The notes beneath the pieces were generated by a model that saw only the letters and a list, made by a program, of their open reading frames with translations, ran no database searches and had not been told where the DNA came from. From positions 1-64,000 of the forward strand of contig NZ_FNSV01000001.1 of NCBI RefSeq assembly GCF_900105905.1: 64,000 nt of DNA, given 5' to 3'. The position numbers were made by a program, and so were the translations under genes. The DNA comes from Rhodococcus koreensis (GTDB taxonomy: Bacteria; Actinomycetota; Actinomycetes; Mycobacteriales; Mycobacteriaceae). How positions within the stretch are numbered: the stretch's first letter is position 1; each line of letters starts with the position of its first letter. Below, piece by piece: positions 26,736 through 34,886 of this stretch.

Positions 26736-28036
26736 GGCCCAATAACCGTGTGCGCCAGAGCAGAGTTGTCGACGCGGCCAGCCCCCGACCGGATGTCAAG
26801 GCCAATAGGGGCAAGATCTTTAAGGCTCGTTAGCATTAGCTCGGCTGCTGTACGAGGTCGAGCTCCAGGGTCGCTGGAACGCAGGTGCGATAAGACGAGG
26901 GCGATTAATCCAGCAACATGCGGCGTTGCCATCGAGCTTCCGTCCAGGGGAAGGTACTTCTTGAACGGCGCCGCCGAAATGATTTCTACACCGGGTGCGA
27001 CCATCCCGGGCACTATGCGCGGGGGCTGACTTGCGAAGATTGATTGTCGAGATGTGCCATCAGTCTGTAGGACCGTGACATCGGCCCAGCTCACAGTCTC
27101 GCCGCCACTACTTTCCCAAACTGTGCCAGCTTGCTCATGAGCACCCACAGCAATAAGAAGGCCATCGGTCGGGCCGGGAGTGACGAGATAATTTGCGGGC
27201 GACCGCGACTTCGCTACACCAGCAGCATCGAACTCGTTACCGACGGCAACGACCACAATAACACCAGCGTCGAGCAGGGCTTTGACTGGAGATGCCCATT
27301 CTTCGTGCAACCCAGGCCAACCCAAGGAAAGAGACGCGATATCGCACTTTTGTGTCGCCAACCACGACAGACCCGCCGCGATCTGCGCTACGGATCCCGT
27401 GTTCGATTGTTCCAAGACCCGCGTCACTACCAGCTCCGCTCCCGGGGCGACGCCTCGGTCCTTTCCGTCTGGTCCCTCTCCAACGATGATGGCGGCGCAA
27501 TGCGTACCGTGAAGGTGCCCAAAGGTGGGAATCGCTACCGAGTCCGGAATGACCGTTCCGTCCGGGCGCTTTTGTAGCACTTGGTTGCCCTGCCGATCGA
27601 ATTGCGCAAAACCCTTCAATCGCTTCTCTGCCGTCAATTTCTCGAACGATGGATGCGTACTATCCATGCCGCTATCAGCGATCCCGACTCGGACCCCGTG
27701 ACCAAGCACACCCTTGTTCCAGAACGTCTTTACGTTTAGTCCGTCTGTCCCTATCCCCCAGTTGTCATCATTATCGACGAACGTAGCTGCTCCCCCTCCC
27801 CCGCTTTTATCGAGGTCGAAGGTAATGACCGCGTTGTTGAAAACGTCCCCTATCGGCTTTTCCTCCACCAGGGCAGGAAGATCGTCGTTAGCGATAAGAA
27901 GAGTTTGTGGGCCAATCAGCCGGCCCGGCCCGCCGAGTGGTGGAATCACATCCTGTCTCAGATATACTACCGAATCTTCAGTTCGACTACTGTCGAACAC
28001 TTTGCGATGCGATGCGCTGGTCATATTTGGGCTCAC
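26732..28036 (-). CDS. Subtilisin-like (S8) serine protease, cytosolic type
   Basis: The 434-residue protein has the full S8 triad in order: Asp in VGIADSGMD (about residue 120), His in FGHLHGTHCAA (about 178) and Ser in LDGSSMATPHVAG (about 376), plus the oxyanion-hole Asn in VVVAVGNEFDA. There is no signal peptide and no long propeptide; the N-terminus reads MSPNMTSASHRKVFDSS. An intracellular S8 protease inside a radical SAM operon is best explained as the leader-removing protease of the RiPP. A degradation or defence role is possible. The GTG at 28036 overlaps the stop of an upstream coding-like stretch, described separately. Confidence 0.85.
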   Translation of the reverse strand: MSPNMTSASHRKVFDSSRTEDSVVYLRQDVIPPLGGPGRLIGPQTLLIANDDLPALVEEKPIGDVFNNAVITFDLDKSGGGGAATFVDNDDNWGIGTDGLNVKTFWNKGVLGHGVRVGIADSGMDSTHPSFEKLTAEKRLKGFAQFDRQGNQVLQKRPDGTVIPDSVAIPTFGHLHGTHCAAIIVGEGPDGKDRGVAPGAELVVTRVLEQSNTGSVAQIAAGLSWLATQKCDIASLSLGWPGLHEEWASPVKALLDAGVIVVVAVGNEFDAAGVAKSRSPANYLVTPGPTDGLLIAVGAHEQAGTVWESSGGETVSWADVTVLQTDGTSRQSIFASQPPRIVPGMVAPGVEIISAAPFKKYLPLDGSSMATPHVAGLIALVLSHLRSSDPGARPRTAAELMLTSLKDLAPIGLDIRSGAGRVDNSALAHTVIGP

Positions 28037-28163
28037 TTGGTCTTGATTTCAAAGGCTGTGGATTCTGGCTGTGCATCTTGGTGCAAAATTAGTGGCCTGA
28101 GACGGACCCAATTGACCGCATTAGCGCAGTCGGGATTTAACGAAGGACATTGCAGTTATGTCA

Positions 28164-29219
28164 TTATGGAGGCTGGACGTCATCTGTTCTCGGTAGGGAG
28201 TGCAGCGGACACCCTAGCTCCGCCAGCGAAAGGCTCTTAAAACCCCTCATCCAAGTTTGCAATTTTCGGTTATCAATCAATATGCGACCATCCTCCGAAA
28301 TATGACCCACCGTGTTCCGATCATCGTATAGAGCCACCGTGCATTTCGCGATTCTTCCATCGGCGCGGATCACGAAGGAATTAGGCTTCGCGGCATAGCA
28401 TATCTGGGGATCGTATCGGTTGTGGGTAATGAGTTGACCTTCATTTCGAAGGTGGCGTTGAAAGGCTGCCATTGTTTCGAGTTCCGCAGGACGGCTGAAC
28501 AGTTCAATCTTGTGGTCGTTTTCTCCACCTAGCCGCGAGACAGCCTTGAACGCCACCTTGAATCGACTGTCCTCACCGAAGTCGCTATTTATTAAGTCAA
28601 TGAGAGAAAATAGATTCGGCGCAGTCCCAGGTGTGAAATGTAAACGCAACCTGACCTCGAAGTCGAGGTCACTATTGTGCATTGTTTCGAGGTTATCCCA
28701 AATTGCGGAGAAGGTGGCGGAGCCGTCCGCCCTGATCCGCGACTGATCGTGGATGTCGGGTGGTCCATCTAGCGATATTTGAAAAGAACGAACTCCAAGG
28801 CCAATAAGCCGTGTGGCGGTGCCTTCGTCGAGAAGATATCCGTTAGTTGTCATACTCCCCCCGTACATGACGGTTGGGAAGTTTGCCAGTGACGCCTGAA
28901 TATGCTCGCAGATGTCGAAGATAACCGGTCTCCCGAGCAACGGTTCGCCGCCGAACCACTCGACAGATAGCGCGTCGAGGTGTTCAATGCGCCGATCGAT
29001 GAACGCCTTGACAGCTTGGACTGTCGAAGGTTTCATTCGTCCCACGTCGAATTTCTCATAACAGTATGTGCACCGAAAGTTGCACTTTTCTGTGGGAAGG
29101 ACAAAAAGCTGCAGCGATCGGTCGTTGAACGCCGCCGCGGCTTCCGCGATTAGCAGCGGATCAGGGGTTGGCCGTTCGCCGTTAGGTGATTGTTTCTGAT
29201 CCCGGTACTGGTCGGACAT
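28164..29219 (-). CDS. Radical SAM/SPASM-like enzyme, candidate RiPP maturase
   Basis: The start at 29219 (MSDQYRDQ) follows GGGAGG and gives 351 residues. CNFRCTYC (Cys46, 50, 53) binds the radical SAM cluster, followed by WFGGEPLLG and, mid-protein, FQISLDGPPDIHD, a typical SPASM-family block. The C-terminal SPASM part is only partly present: ICYAAK, IAKCTVALYDD and LGCPLH, then a stop at 28164. Another frame just downstream carries CPSLNPDC, so the end may be truncated by an indel. It is the first enzyme after the candidate precursor at 29245-29580, 25 nt away. Its relation to the second radical SAM gene suggests two different modifications. Confidence 0.85.
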   Translation of the reverse strand: MSDQYRDQKQSPNGERPTPDPLLIAEAAAAFNDRSLQLFVLPTEKCNFRCTYCYEKFDVGRMKPSTVQAVKAFIDRRIEHLDALSVEWFGGEPLLGRPVIFDICEHIQASLANFPTVMYGGSMTTNGYLLDEGTATRLIGLGVRSFQISLDGPPDIHDQSRIRADGSATFSAIWDNLETMHNSDLDFEVRLRLHFTPGTAPNLFSLIDLINSDFGEDSRFKVAFKAVSRLGGENDHKIELFSRPAELETMAAFQRHLRNEGQLITHNRYDPQICYAAKPNSFVIRADGRIAKCTVALYDDRNTVGHISEDGRILIDNRKLQTWMRGFKSLSLAELGCPLHSLPRTDDVQPP

Positions 29220-29244
29220 TCGAAGCCTCCCGCGCTGGGCTCGT

Positions 29245-29580
29245 CTACACCACCAGCTCTTCGGGGCAGCTGCCATTCGCGCATACAACGGAGACGTTAG
29301 TCGAGGCTCCACCGGCGGGGTTCGCGAGGAACTCTTTCACTAGGCTTGTGAACTCCGCATCGGCGATGACAACCTTACCGTCGGCGGTGACACGGACGGC
29401 GTCGGTGGGAACGACGGTGAACGAGGCGGCGAGTCTTTGCCAAGTGTCGACTGATTGGACGATGAATGCGTTAACTAGCTGGAGCGAGTCAATGACCGTC
29501 TTATCGGGCTCTTGCACCGATATGTCGGCTGGCTTGACCTCTACCTTGATGGGACCACGTGCGGTGGGACCACTTGCCAT
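29245..29580 (-). CDS. Candidate RiPP precursor with Cys-rich tail
   Basis: The 111-residue protein starts at an ATG 7 nt after GGGAGAG. The N-terminal 90 residues are acidic and helical with no motif I recognise (PADISVQEPDKTVIDSLQLV...), and it ends ...GGASTNVSVVCANGSCPEEL then VV. The last 15 residues hold two Cys in CANGSC, a compact core-like element that would suit thioether or disulfide chemistry. As the first gene of a radical SAM operon, just before the SPASM-like enzyme, it is a strong precursor candidate. It could also be a leader-recognition partner. Confidence 0.6.
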   Translation of the reverse strand: MASGPTARGPIKVEVKPADISVQEPDKTVIDSLQLVNAFIVQSVDTWQRLAASFTVVPTDAVRVTADGKVVIADAEFTSLVKEFLANPAGGASTNVSVVCANGSCPEELVV

Positions 29581-30009
29581 TTCGCCACTCTCCCTATATT
29601 GGACGTGTTTACCCGCATGTAAATTTCATCGTTAGGTTCGCCGCGTCCGGATTAGCGGCGTACTGGCTGACGAGCGCAACAAGACCGGTCTTTTTCATCG
29701 TCCTCCAGTGGACGGACGATGTCACTGATCGTTAGGCCTTCAAAAGAGGAACCGGCTCGACTTCCCACTCGCGAAGCCAACTCTCGACGGGGCTCTACCC
29801 GTGGCGGCCGAGGTCGGCACACTGCTCGACCAGGCCAGCCCTCTCTGTCAACCTTCTCTGAGACGCAATCGGTGTCTGTAATCAGTGAGGTTTGAGGGCG
29901 AGTTCGGAGTAGGAAGCATTGCGTAGCGAAGAGGGCGAGGACCGGGGCAGATCCGGTCGGTGTGCAACCCGGGTGAGGTACCCGACCCCCAGGTGGCGGA
30001 GAGGGCGGA
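29581..30009. other. Promoter region of the RiPP-like operon and IS boundary
   Basis: About 430 bp without a gene. The first 60 bp upstream of the precursor gene (AT-rich, around 29590-29640) are the natural place for the minus-strand operon promoter. From about 29870 the sequence turns into eroded IS3-like material. Confidence 0.45.
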
Positions 30010-30393
30010 CGTTCACCGCGAGGTACAAACTCGCCGTCGTCGAGGAATACGAGCGCTCCCACGCAGGTGTATGCCACCCTCCTCGACGAGGGCACCTACC
30101 TGTGCAGTGAGTCGACGATGTACCGGCTCTTGCGGGAGAAGAACCAGACCGGGGACCGCCGCCGCCCACACAACCGCCGAAGGTGAAGCCGGAATTGGTT
30201 GCTCATCAACCGAATTCGGTGTGATCGTGGGGCATCACGAAGTTGCACGGGCCGGCGAAGTGGACGTATTACCACCTGTATGTGATCTTGGACATCTACT
30301 CCCGGTACGTGGTGGGATGGATGATCGCCTCCCACGAGTCGAAGGCGCTGGCCGAGCGCTTGATCGCCGAGACCATCCGGGAGCACAACATCA
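30010..30393 (+). pseudogene. IS3-family transposase remnant
   Basis: The first frame gives TFTARYKLAVVEEYERSHAG, the usual start of an IS3 OrfA. Next comes a second piece (YATLLDEGTYLCSESTMYRL, LREKNQ) from OrfB. After a frameshift, SVxSWxITKLHGPAKWTYYH and YVILDIYSRYVVGWMIASHE cover the DDE core. A Trp codon has become TGA, and the first catalytic Asp codon (expected SWD) reads Gly. The rest of OrfB is missing: the similarity stops after EHNI at about 30393. Inactive. Confidence 0.75.
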
Positions 30394-30540
30394 GAAGGTC
30401 GATAGCGTTTCGGAGTCACTTCTGGAGGTGTGGACCTGTCCAGTGCGCGTTGTTTGAGCGCAAGGGCGGCGTACATATAGATCTGCGCTGAGGCGATGCT
30501 TTCGTGGCCGAGCCACAGCGCGATTACCGTGGACTCTAAA
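30394..30540 (-). pseudogene. Tyrosine recombinase C-terminal fragment
   Basis: Read on the minus strand, this gives TVIALWLGHESIASAQIYMY, AALALKQRALDRSTPPE, then RYRPSD. This is the LGHESxxxxxxY active-site end of tyrosine recombinases of the XerC/D-like integrase type carried by transposons. The usual HADLALKE appears as YAALALKQ. The N-terminal 200 residues are missing. It abuts the IS3 remnant head-on, so a recombination event joined them. Confidence 0.7.
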
Positions 30541-30553
30541 TAAAGAGGCCTGT

Positions 30554-30566
30554 TCGTAGAATACGA
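30554..30566 (+). promoter_or_regulatory. 13-bp palindrome upstream of the serine recombinase
   Basis: TCGTAGAATACGA is a perfect 5+3+5 palindrome ending 7 nt before the ATG at 30574. It could be an operator or a recombination subsite for the recombinase. Confidence 0.4.
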
Positions 30567-30573
30567 TGGTGGG

Positions 30574-31173
30574 ATGTTGATCGGGTACGCACGTTGTTCG
30601 TCGTCCGCGGACGACGAACAAGGCCAGCGCGATCAGCTGCGAGTGTTGGGCGTGGGCGGCGACTCCATCCATGTGGATCATGGTCTGACGGGCACGGACA
30701 GGCCCCGACCAGGGTTGACTGCGGCCCTGTCGGCATTGTCAGCGCGGGACACCCTGGTCGTCACCTCGTTGGATCGAGTGGCCCGCTCGGTCGCCGATCT
30801 CAGCGCAATCGCCACCGATCTCCAGGCGCGCGATGTGCTGTTGATGTTCGACGGCACCGTCCACGACCCGCGGGAGCCGATCGGGCGAACGGTGTTCGCG
30901 ATGTTGTCGACCACCTTCGCCGAGTTTGAGTCCGGCCTGATTCGTCTGCGCACGATGGAGGGCAATGCCCGTCGTAAGGCGGCAGGCGGTTTCGCCGGCC
31001 GCAAACCGCGCCTCAATCCTGCGCAGCAGTCGGAACTCTACGAACTGCACAAAGCGGGGCACTCCGTTGCAGAGCTGACGAAGCGCTTCAATCTCAGCCA
31101 GCCCGGTCTGTACAAGTACCTCGCCCGCGAGAAGACCCGACGGAACGCACCCACCTCCCCCGCCGACCACTGA
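30574..31173 (+). CDS. Small serine recombinase (resolvase/invertase)
   Basis: The 199-residue protein begins MLIGYARCSSSADDEQGQRD, with a Ser near position 9-11 as nucleophile, then TGTDRPRPGL and LDRVARSVADL, which carry the conserved Arg residues. The C-terminal HTH (HSVAELTKRFNLSQPGLYKY) is typical of gamma-delta/Hin-like enzymes. It is intact in length and has a ribosome site (GGTGGG). On a plasmid it may resolve multimers; it may also be left over from a transposon. It follows decayed transposon pieces. Confidence 0.85.
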   Translation: MLIGYARCSSSADDEQGQRDQLRVLGVGGDSIHVDHGLTGTDRPRPGLTAALSALSARDTLVVTSLDRVARSVADLSAIATDLQARDVLLMFDGTVHDPREPIGRTVFAMLSTTFAEFESGLIRLRTMEGNARRKAAGGFAGRKPRLNPAQQSELYELHKAGHSVAELTKRFNLSQPGLYKYLAREKTRRNAPTSPADH

Positions 31174-31263
31174 GCGCCGCCACCAGCCGGCAAGGGGGCA
31201 AGTCAGCGCGGAGCGGTGTCGCGGCAGCACCGCCTTCTGCGACGAACGCATGCATGCATGCAC

Positions 31264-31617
31264 TCACGCATTCCGGAGTGGTCCGATGAGACTGTCGAGG
31301 TAGGTGACCTGGGCTTCGAGGGATGCACGGATGTCGTCGATGTCGTTGCGTAGCGCGCAGGTCCGCTCGACGGCGTACTCGGCGCCGACGATGCGTTCGT
31401 AGAGCCGGTCGACGTCCGCTCCCCCGGTGGCCATCTCGGTGATGGCGCAGAGGTTGCGCAGGCTCATTGCGATAGGTGTCAGCGCGTCTTCGTAGGCGCG
31501 GAGTGCTGCAACTCGGTCGATGAGACCGGCTTCCGCCCTCGCAGCGACCACCTGGCGCCGTTCCCATTCGGCCCGTGCTCTGGCGAGGTTGTCGGTTCCG
31601 CCGTCAGCTGGGGCCAC
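31264..31617 (-). CDS. Small helical protein
   Basis: The 117-residue protein is mostly a long helix (ARARAEWERRQVVAARAEAG, YERIVGAEYAVERTCALRND) with an N-terminal coiled-coil character. Its start lies inside the 3' end of the gene upstream (14-nt overlap), so the two form an operon. No family recognised. Proximity to the partition genes suggests plasmid-maintenance context. Confidence 0.5.
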   Translation of the reverse strand: MAPADGGTDNLARARAEWERRQVVAARAEAGLIDRVAALRAYEDALTPIAMSLRNLCAITEMATGGADVDRLYERIVGAEYAVERTCALRNDIDDIRASLEAQVTYLDSLIGPLRNA

Positions 31618-32093
31618 CGGGGTGGTTCGCGCGAAGCCTGAATAGGTAGTGCGCCGCGGCCGCGATCATCTGCAATTCGATGGTGAATCCGAGGATGGTG
31701 CGGTGTCCGTCGAGTAACGGATGCGCCCACACCGGATGGGAAGCGAGGCGTGCAACAACGTCCTCGACGACTGCAACGAGGCGAATCTCGGGCCCTCCTC
31801 GCGCAACGGCCAGTGCAAAGTCGTATGCACTTGTTGCAACTCTGCACGCTGCCTGGTTGTCAGTTGCGGATACCCGCGGGCCGTCCGATGATGCTGTGCC
31901 ACCAGCTCGGCTGTGCAACGAGCTCGTTCGCGTCGAGGATCGCATTCGAGAGGCCGGCCACCGCCGACTGAGTTGTTGCAGAGACGTGGAGCCAAGCGAT
32001 GACGGCCGTTGTGCGGGGCGCGCGCTGAGGGAAGCGGAGTTGCTCGATCACCCAAACGCGGGCGGCGACCACCTCGTCGGACACCTCGATCAC
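31604..32093 (-). pseudogene. Hypothetical protein, apparent frameshift
   Basis: From a GTG at 32093, MIEVSDEVVAARVWVIEQLR leads through VAQPSWWHSIIGRPAGIR to a stop at 31860. In the next frame, QAACRVATSAYDFALAVARG and VWAHPLLDGHRTILGFTIEL run coherently to 31604. A one-base insertion near 31875-31890 would explain the split. The intact protein would have about 162 residues. Family unknown; it is coupled to the gene downstream. Confidence 0.5.
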
Positions 32094-32297
32094 CGACTCT
32101 TCGCTGTGAGCAGGAAGGACGCGGGCAACATATCCGACGAGTGCCTAACACTCGCGGCGGACGATAGCTGACCACCCACTCGCTGCCGTGTCTTTTCATC
32201 ACGTGACGGCCGGGAGCGTTCGGAGTGGGCGACGCCCGACAATTCTCGTGCGCCGCCCACTCCGTCCCTCATCGTTCGTCTGCTCTCTGCGCTGTTC

Positions 32298-33392
32298 CTA
32301 GACCGGGAGGAGTTCGCGGTTGACCGAGAGCTCCTCCGTGCCGGCAGCAGTTGCAGCGGTGAACGGCATCCGCGGCAGGGGTGGAATATCGAAGCCTTCG
32401 TTCATGGCAGCGTCCTTGAACCGGTGCCACCGCCTGCAAACGGTGGACTCGACCGGCTCGTCCGGGAGCATCCCTGCAACCTGCGCGTAGGTCAGATCCG
32501 GCCGGTCGAGGAGCAATGCAGCGACTTCCTTCTCCTGCGGACGGAGATTGCAGCTCACAAGGAAGGCCTGCAAGCCAGATTCGGTCTGCTCGTATCCGTT
32601 GCGTGTGGTTGCCGCGGGGGCGTGGAGCTCGTGCATCGCTTCCAGTTCGGATGCAATCGCAGCGGGAAGCGCATCGTGACCGGGTGCAAGCGTTTCGCCG
32701 GCCTCCTCGTCAGGATCGAAGGCGTAGGCAATAGGCGCAATCGTTGGCCACGGATCTGAAGTCGGTGCGGCCAGTTCGTTGTAGCCGTCAGGGAGTACAT
32801 CGGTCGGAGCGTGGGACCGACCGTCAACGGTTGCGCTTTGCTCCGCGCTTTCCTTCTCTCGCTGCAAGTGTTCGGCAACAACGCGGAGGTACCGTGCACG
32901 CTCGTTCACGATTGCACCCAACATGAGCGTGAGAAAGTGCGTCAGCGCCAAGAACAGAAAAGGCGCAATCATCGCGATGAACGCGGCGACCTCCGCGGGC
33001 TGCGGGTCGTACCCGACGTCCATTCCCGCAGCGGTCTGGGCAACCCGGACGTTGGCGAGCCCAAAAGCATGGTATCCATTGCCTGCAACGCTCAGTGCCA
33101 CAGTGGCAATGGCGAACCGTTTGCAGTAGACACGGGCCGAGTTGAATTCCTCGTCGTCGGCCAAGACGGTCAGTCCGAGCAGTGCGGCGGTTGTCGTGAT
33201 ATCGAGTGCAACCGGCGCCATCCACGCGAACTCGGGTTTGACGCCGATCTCGAGGATGAGCTGCCTTTGGGCGTCGAACGAGAGGATGAAGACAAGGGCT
33301 GCAAGGACCAACGTCATTACAGTAATTGCAATCAACGCGGCTGACTTCGCATGGAGCCGGCGGCGTGCCGCCTGCAAGCTATCGTCGATCAT
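32298..33392 (-). CDS. DUF2637-type membrane protein with HTH tail
   Basis: The 364-residue protein starts with four membrane helices (about residues 20-40, 58-78, 94-115, 137-165), including KPEFAWMAPVALDITTTAAL and GNGYHAFGLANV, the DUF2637 signature common on actinobacterial plasmids and integrative elements (the Streptomyces spread/transfer region). The C-terminal cytoplasmic part ends in a helix-turn-helix-like stretch (LTYAQVAGMLPDEPVESTVC, RRWHRF). An 8-bp-repeat array in the promoter region suggests control by the partition proteins. A role in plasmid transfer or regulation is inferred. Confidence 0.75.
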   Translation of the reverse strand: MIDDSLQAARRRLHAKSAALIAITVMTLVLAALVFILSFDAQRQLILEIGVKPEFAWMAPVALDITTTAALLGLTVLADDEEFNSARVYCKRFAIATVALSVAGNGYHAFGLANVRVAQTAAGMDVGYDPQPAEVAAFIAMIAPFLFLALTHFLTLMLGAIVNERARYLRVVAEHLQREKESAEQSATVDGRSHAPTDVLPDGYNELAAPTSDPWPTIAPIAYAFDPDEEAGETLAPGHDALPAAIASELEAMHELHAPAATTRNGYEQTESGLQAFLVSCNLRPQEKEVAALLLDRPDLTYAQVAGMLPDEPVESTVCRRWHRFKDAAMNEGFDIPPLPRMPFTAATAAGTEELSVNRELLPV

Positions 33393-33471
33393 GATCGGGT
33401 TGTCCTTCCTAGGGGTGTGCCCGGTCGAAGGAGTCCCGTCGGTGCGCGCCGGCGGGACTTCCTCATCTCAG

Positions 33472-33512
33472 CGTTTACGGATTCTCGCGTTTACGGATTT
33501 ACGGAGTTGCAG
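33472..33512 (-). repeat. 8-bp repeat array upstream of the DUF2637 gene
   Basis: Five successive 8-bp units occur (TTTACGGA, TTCTCGCG, TTTACGGA, TTTACGGA, GTTGCAG), sharing TTTACGGA. They sit between the parB-like gene and the DUF2637 gene. Just downstream (33432-33459) is an imperfect hairpin with arms AGTCCCG/CGGGACT. Both suit a control region. Confidence 0.6.
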
Positions 33513-33890
33513 CTAAAAACGGGCGTTGTGCAGGTCCTTCTTGACCTGCTCGCTCAGGTCGGAATCTGCAAGGAGTCTTTCCACGAGTGCAACAAGTACG
33601 TCCTGGGCCGTCACCCGGGCTACGCCGAGCTCTCTTGCTGCGGCGCGCTGCCAGTCCCCCAGCCGGTCATTCTGATCGGGCGAGAGATCGACGTTCTTAC
33701 GGATGTCCTTCTGCCGGGGAGGAATGACAGGGACCGCGCGAACGGCAGGCTTGCGGGGCTCTTCTTCTCGCACCCTCGTCGCCGGGGGCGCCGCTACTGG
33801 CTCTTGCTCCTCCCCGGGTTGGGGTTGCGCCGCCACTTGCATTCGCGCGCGCTCGGCACTAGCGCGGACTTTGTCTGCTGCGGATGTCAT
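33513..33890 (-). CDS. parB: Small ParB-like centromere-binding protein
   Basis: The 125-residue protein has a basic, Pro-rich N-terminal half and a C-terminal helical domain (DLSPDQNDRLGDWQRAAARE, RVTAQDVLVALVERLL). That domain fits the ribbon-helix-helix-like centromere-binding proteins that pair with ParA on actinobacterial plasmids. The start overlaps the parA stop by 4 nt. It is too short for a classic ParB with an HTH and CTPase domain. Array repeats on both sides fit a protein that binds short direct repeats. The symbol is used in the functional sense. Confidence 0.65.
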   Translation of the reverse strand: MTSAADKVRASAERARMQVAAQPQPGEEQEPVAAPPATRVREEEPRKPAVRAVPVIPPRQKDIRKNVDLSPDQNDRLGDWQRAAARELGVARVTAQDVLVALVERLLADSDLSEQVKKDLHNARF

Positions 33891-34525
33891 GCGATCTCCT
33901 TCTGCACGTCGAGGTCGAGGAGCTCGATCACCGCATCCCCGTAGGCCGAGTTGAGAGCATTCTCGATCGGCATACCAAAGGCCTGGGAGTAGCGCTCGAG
34001 ACGGCCAATAGTCGGCTTGAGTACGTAGTCACCGTCTTCGGCGACCATTTCTCGATACACCTCTGTCGAGGCCGCATTCGAGACAGTTCGGGTGAACAGG
34101 ACTGCAAAGGCAGGGGCGTCCCCATCCCGAAGGTCGGCGACGTCCACAAGCAATTGCCGCACCGCAGGAAGACGGTTGTACTCGATCGGTGTCGGGGCCA
34201 TCGGGCAGACCACATGGGTTGCAAGTCGTGCAGCCGAGAGCACGATGCTTCGCTGCTCCTTCATCGGCGGCGTGTCGATGACTACAGCGTCGTACTTGCC
34301 GTTTGCAATACCCGGAAGCTGCCTGTGCAAGTTCGGGACAGCCATGCCGATGACTGGGAAAGGCCATTCGCCGAGACTCCCCCACTGCAGGAGCGACTCG
34401 TTCTCTCCGTCTGCGTCAACGGCGAGGACTTTGAGCCCCGATTCATGCATTGCGTGGGCGATGAAGGCGGCTGACGTGGTTTTCGAGGAACCGCCCTTGA
34501 GGTTCAAGACTGTGATGACAAGCAT
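33887..34525 (-). CDS. parA: ParA-type partition ATPase
   Basis: The start at 34525 (MLVITVLNLKGG) gives 212 residues. It has the deviant Walker A motif KGGSSKTT (residues 10-17), VLAVDADGE and YDAVVIDTPP, which define a short ParA/Soj-like ATPase without an N-terminal DNA-binding domain (type Ib). Such proteins use a small partner rather than a large ParB. The gene precedes the parB-like gene with a 4-nt overlap. Its 5' region carries 8-bp repeats. Confidence 0.9.
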   Translation of the reverse strand: MLVITVLNLKGGSSKTTSAAFIAHAMHESGLKVLAVDADGENESLLQWGSLGEWPFPVIGMAVPNLHRQLPGIANGKYDAVVIDTPPMKEQRSIVLSAARLATHVVCPMAPTPIEYNRLPAVRQLLVDVADLRDGDAPAFAVLFTRTVSNAASTEVYREMVAEDGDYVLKPTIGRLERYSQAFGMPIENALNSAYGDAVIELLDLDVQKEIA

Positions 34526-34770
34526 GTCTCCCACTTCCGCATGTTCGCTCCTGCGTGTTTCAGTATTTCCGTGTGTCCGCATGGATTTGCACTGGTAGAT
34601 CCCGAATCTTGCGGGTGTGCAAGCCGAGTCGCACGAGCCGCAAGGTGCGGAATGGCGGATCTACGGAGGTCAGCGTACGCGGACTTCAGCATCTACTGAT
34701 GGACTGACACGCGGAAAAACGGCTTTCCGTGTTTCCGTAAATCCGTATTTACGGATCGCGGGGTTCGTCG
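34526..34770 (-). repeat. 8-bp repeat arrays in the parAB promoter region
   Basis: On the minus strand next to the ATG the units are TGCGGACA, CACGGAAA, TACTGAAA, CACGCAGG, AGCGAACA and TGCGGAAG. A second cluster at about 34655-34765 contains CTACGGAG, ACGCGGAC, and a plus-strand run TTTCCGTG, TTTCCGTA, AATCCGTA meeting TTTACGGA head-on. All resemble the TRCGGA motif of the larger arrays. These arrays should include the parAB operator. Confidence 0.6.
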
Positions 34771-34886
34771 ACACGCCCCGCCTCGCACCGTCGCCGCAAC
34801 GCCGGCCCAGAGGCCCCCTGCGCGGCGGTTGCAGATGGCCTTGCATGATTGCGGCCCCCAGGCGGACCGGTACAGTTCACGTGCAC

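Noticed and set aside
31245..31265. GCATGCATGCATGC run as a possible operator
   Set aside because: Simple alternating repeat at the end of a gene. No pairing or phasing suggests a specific function.
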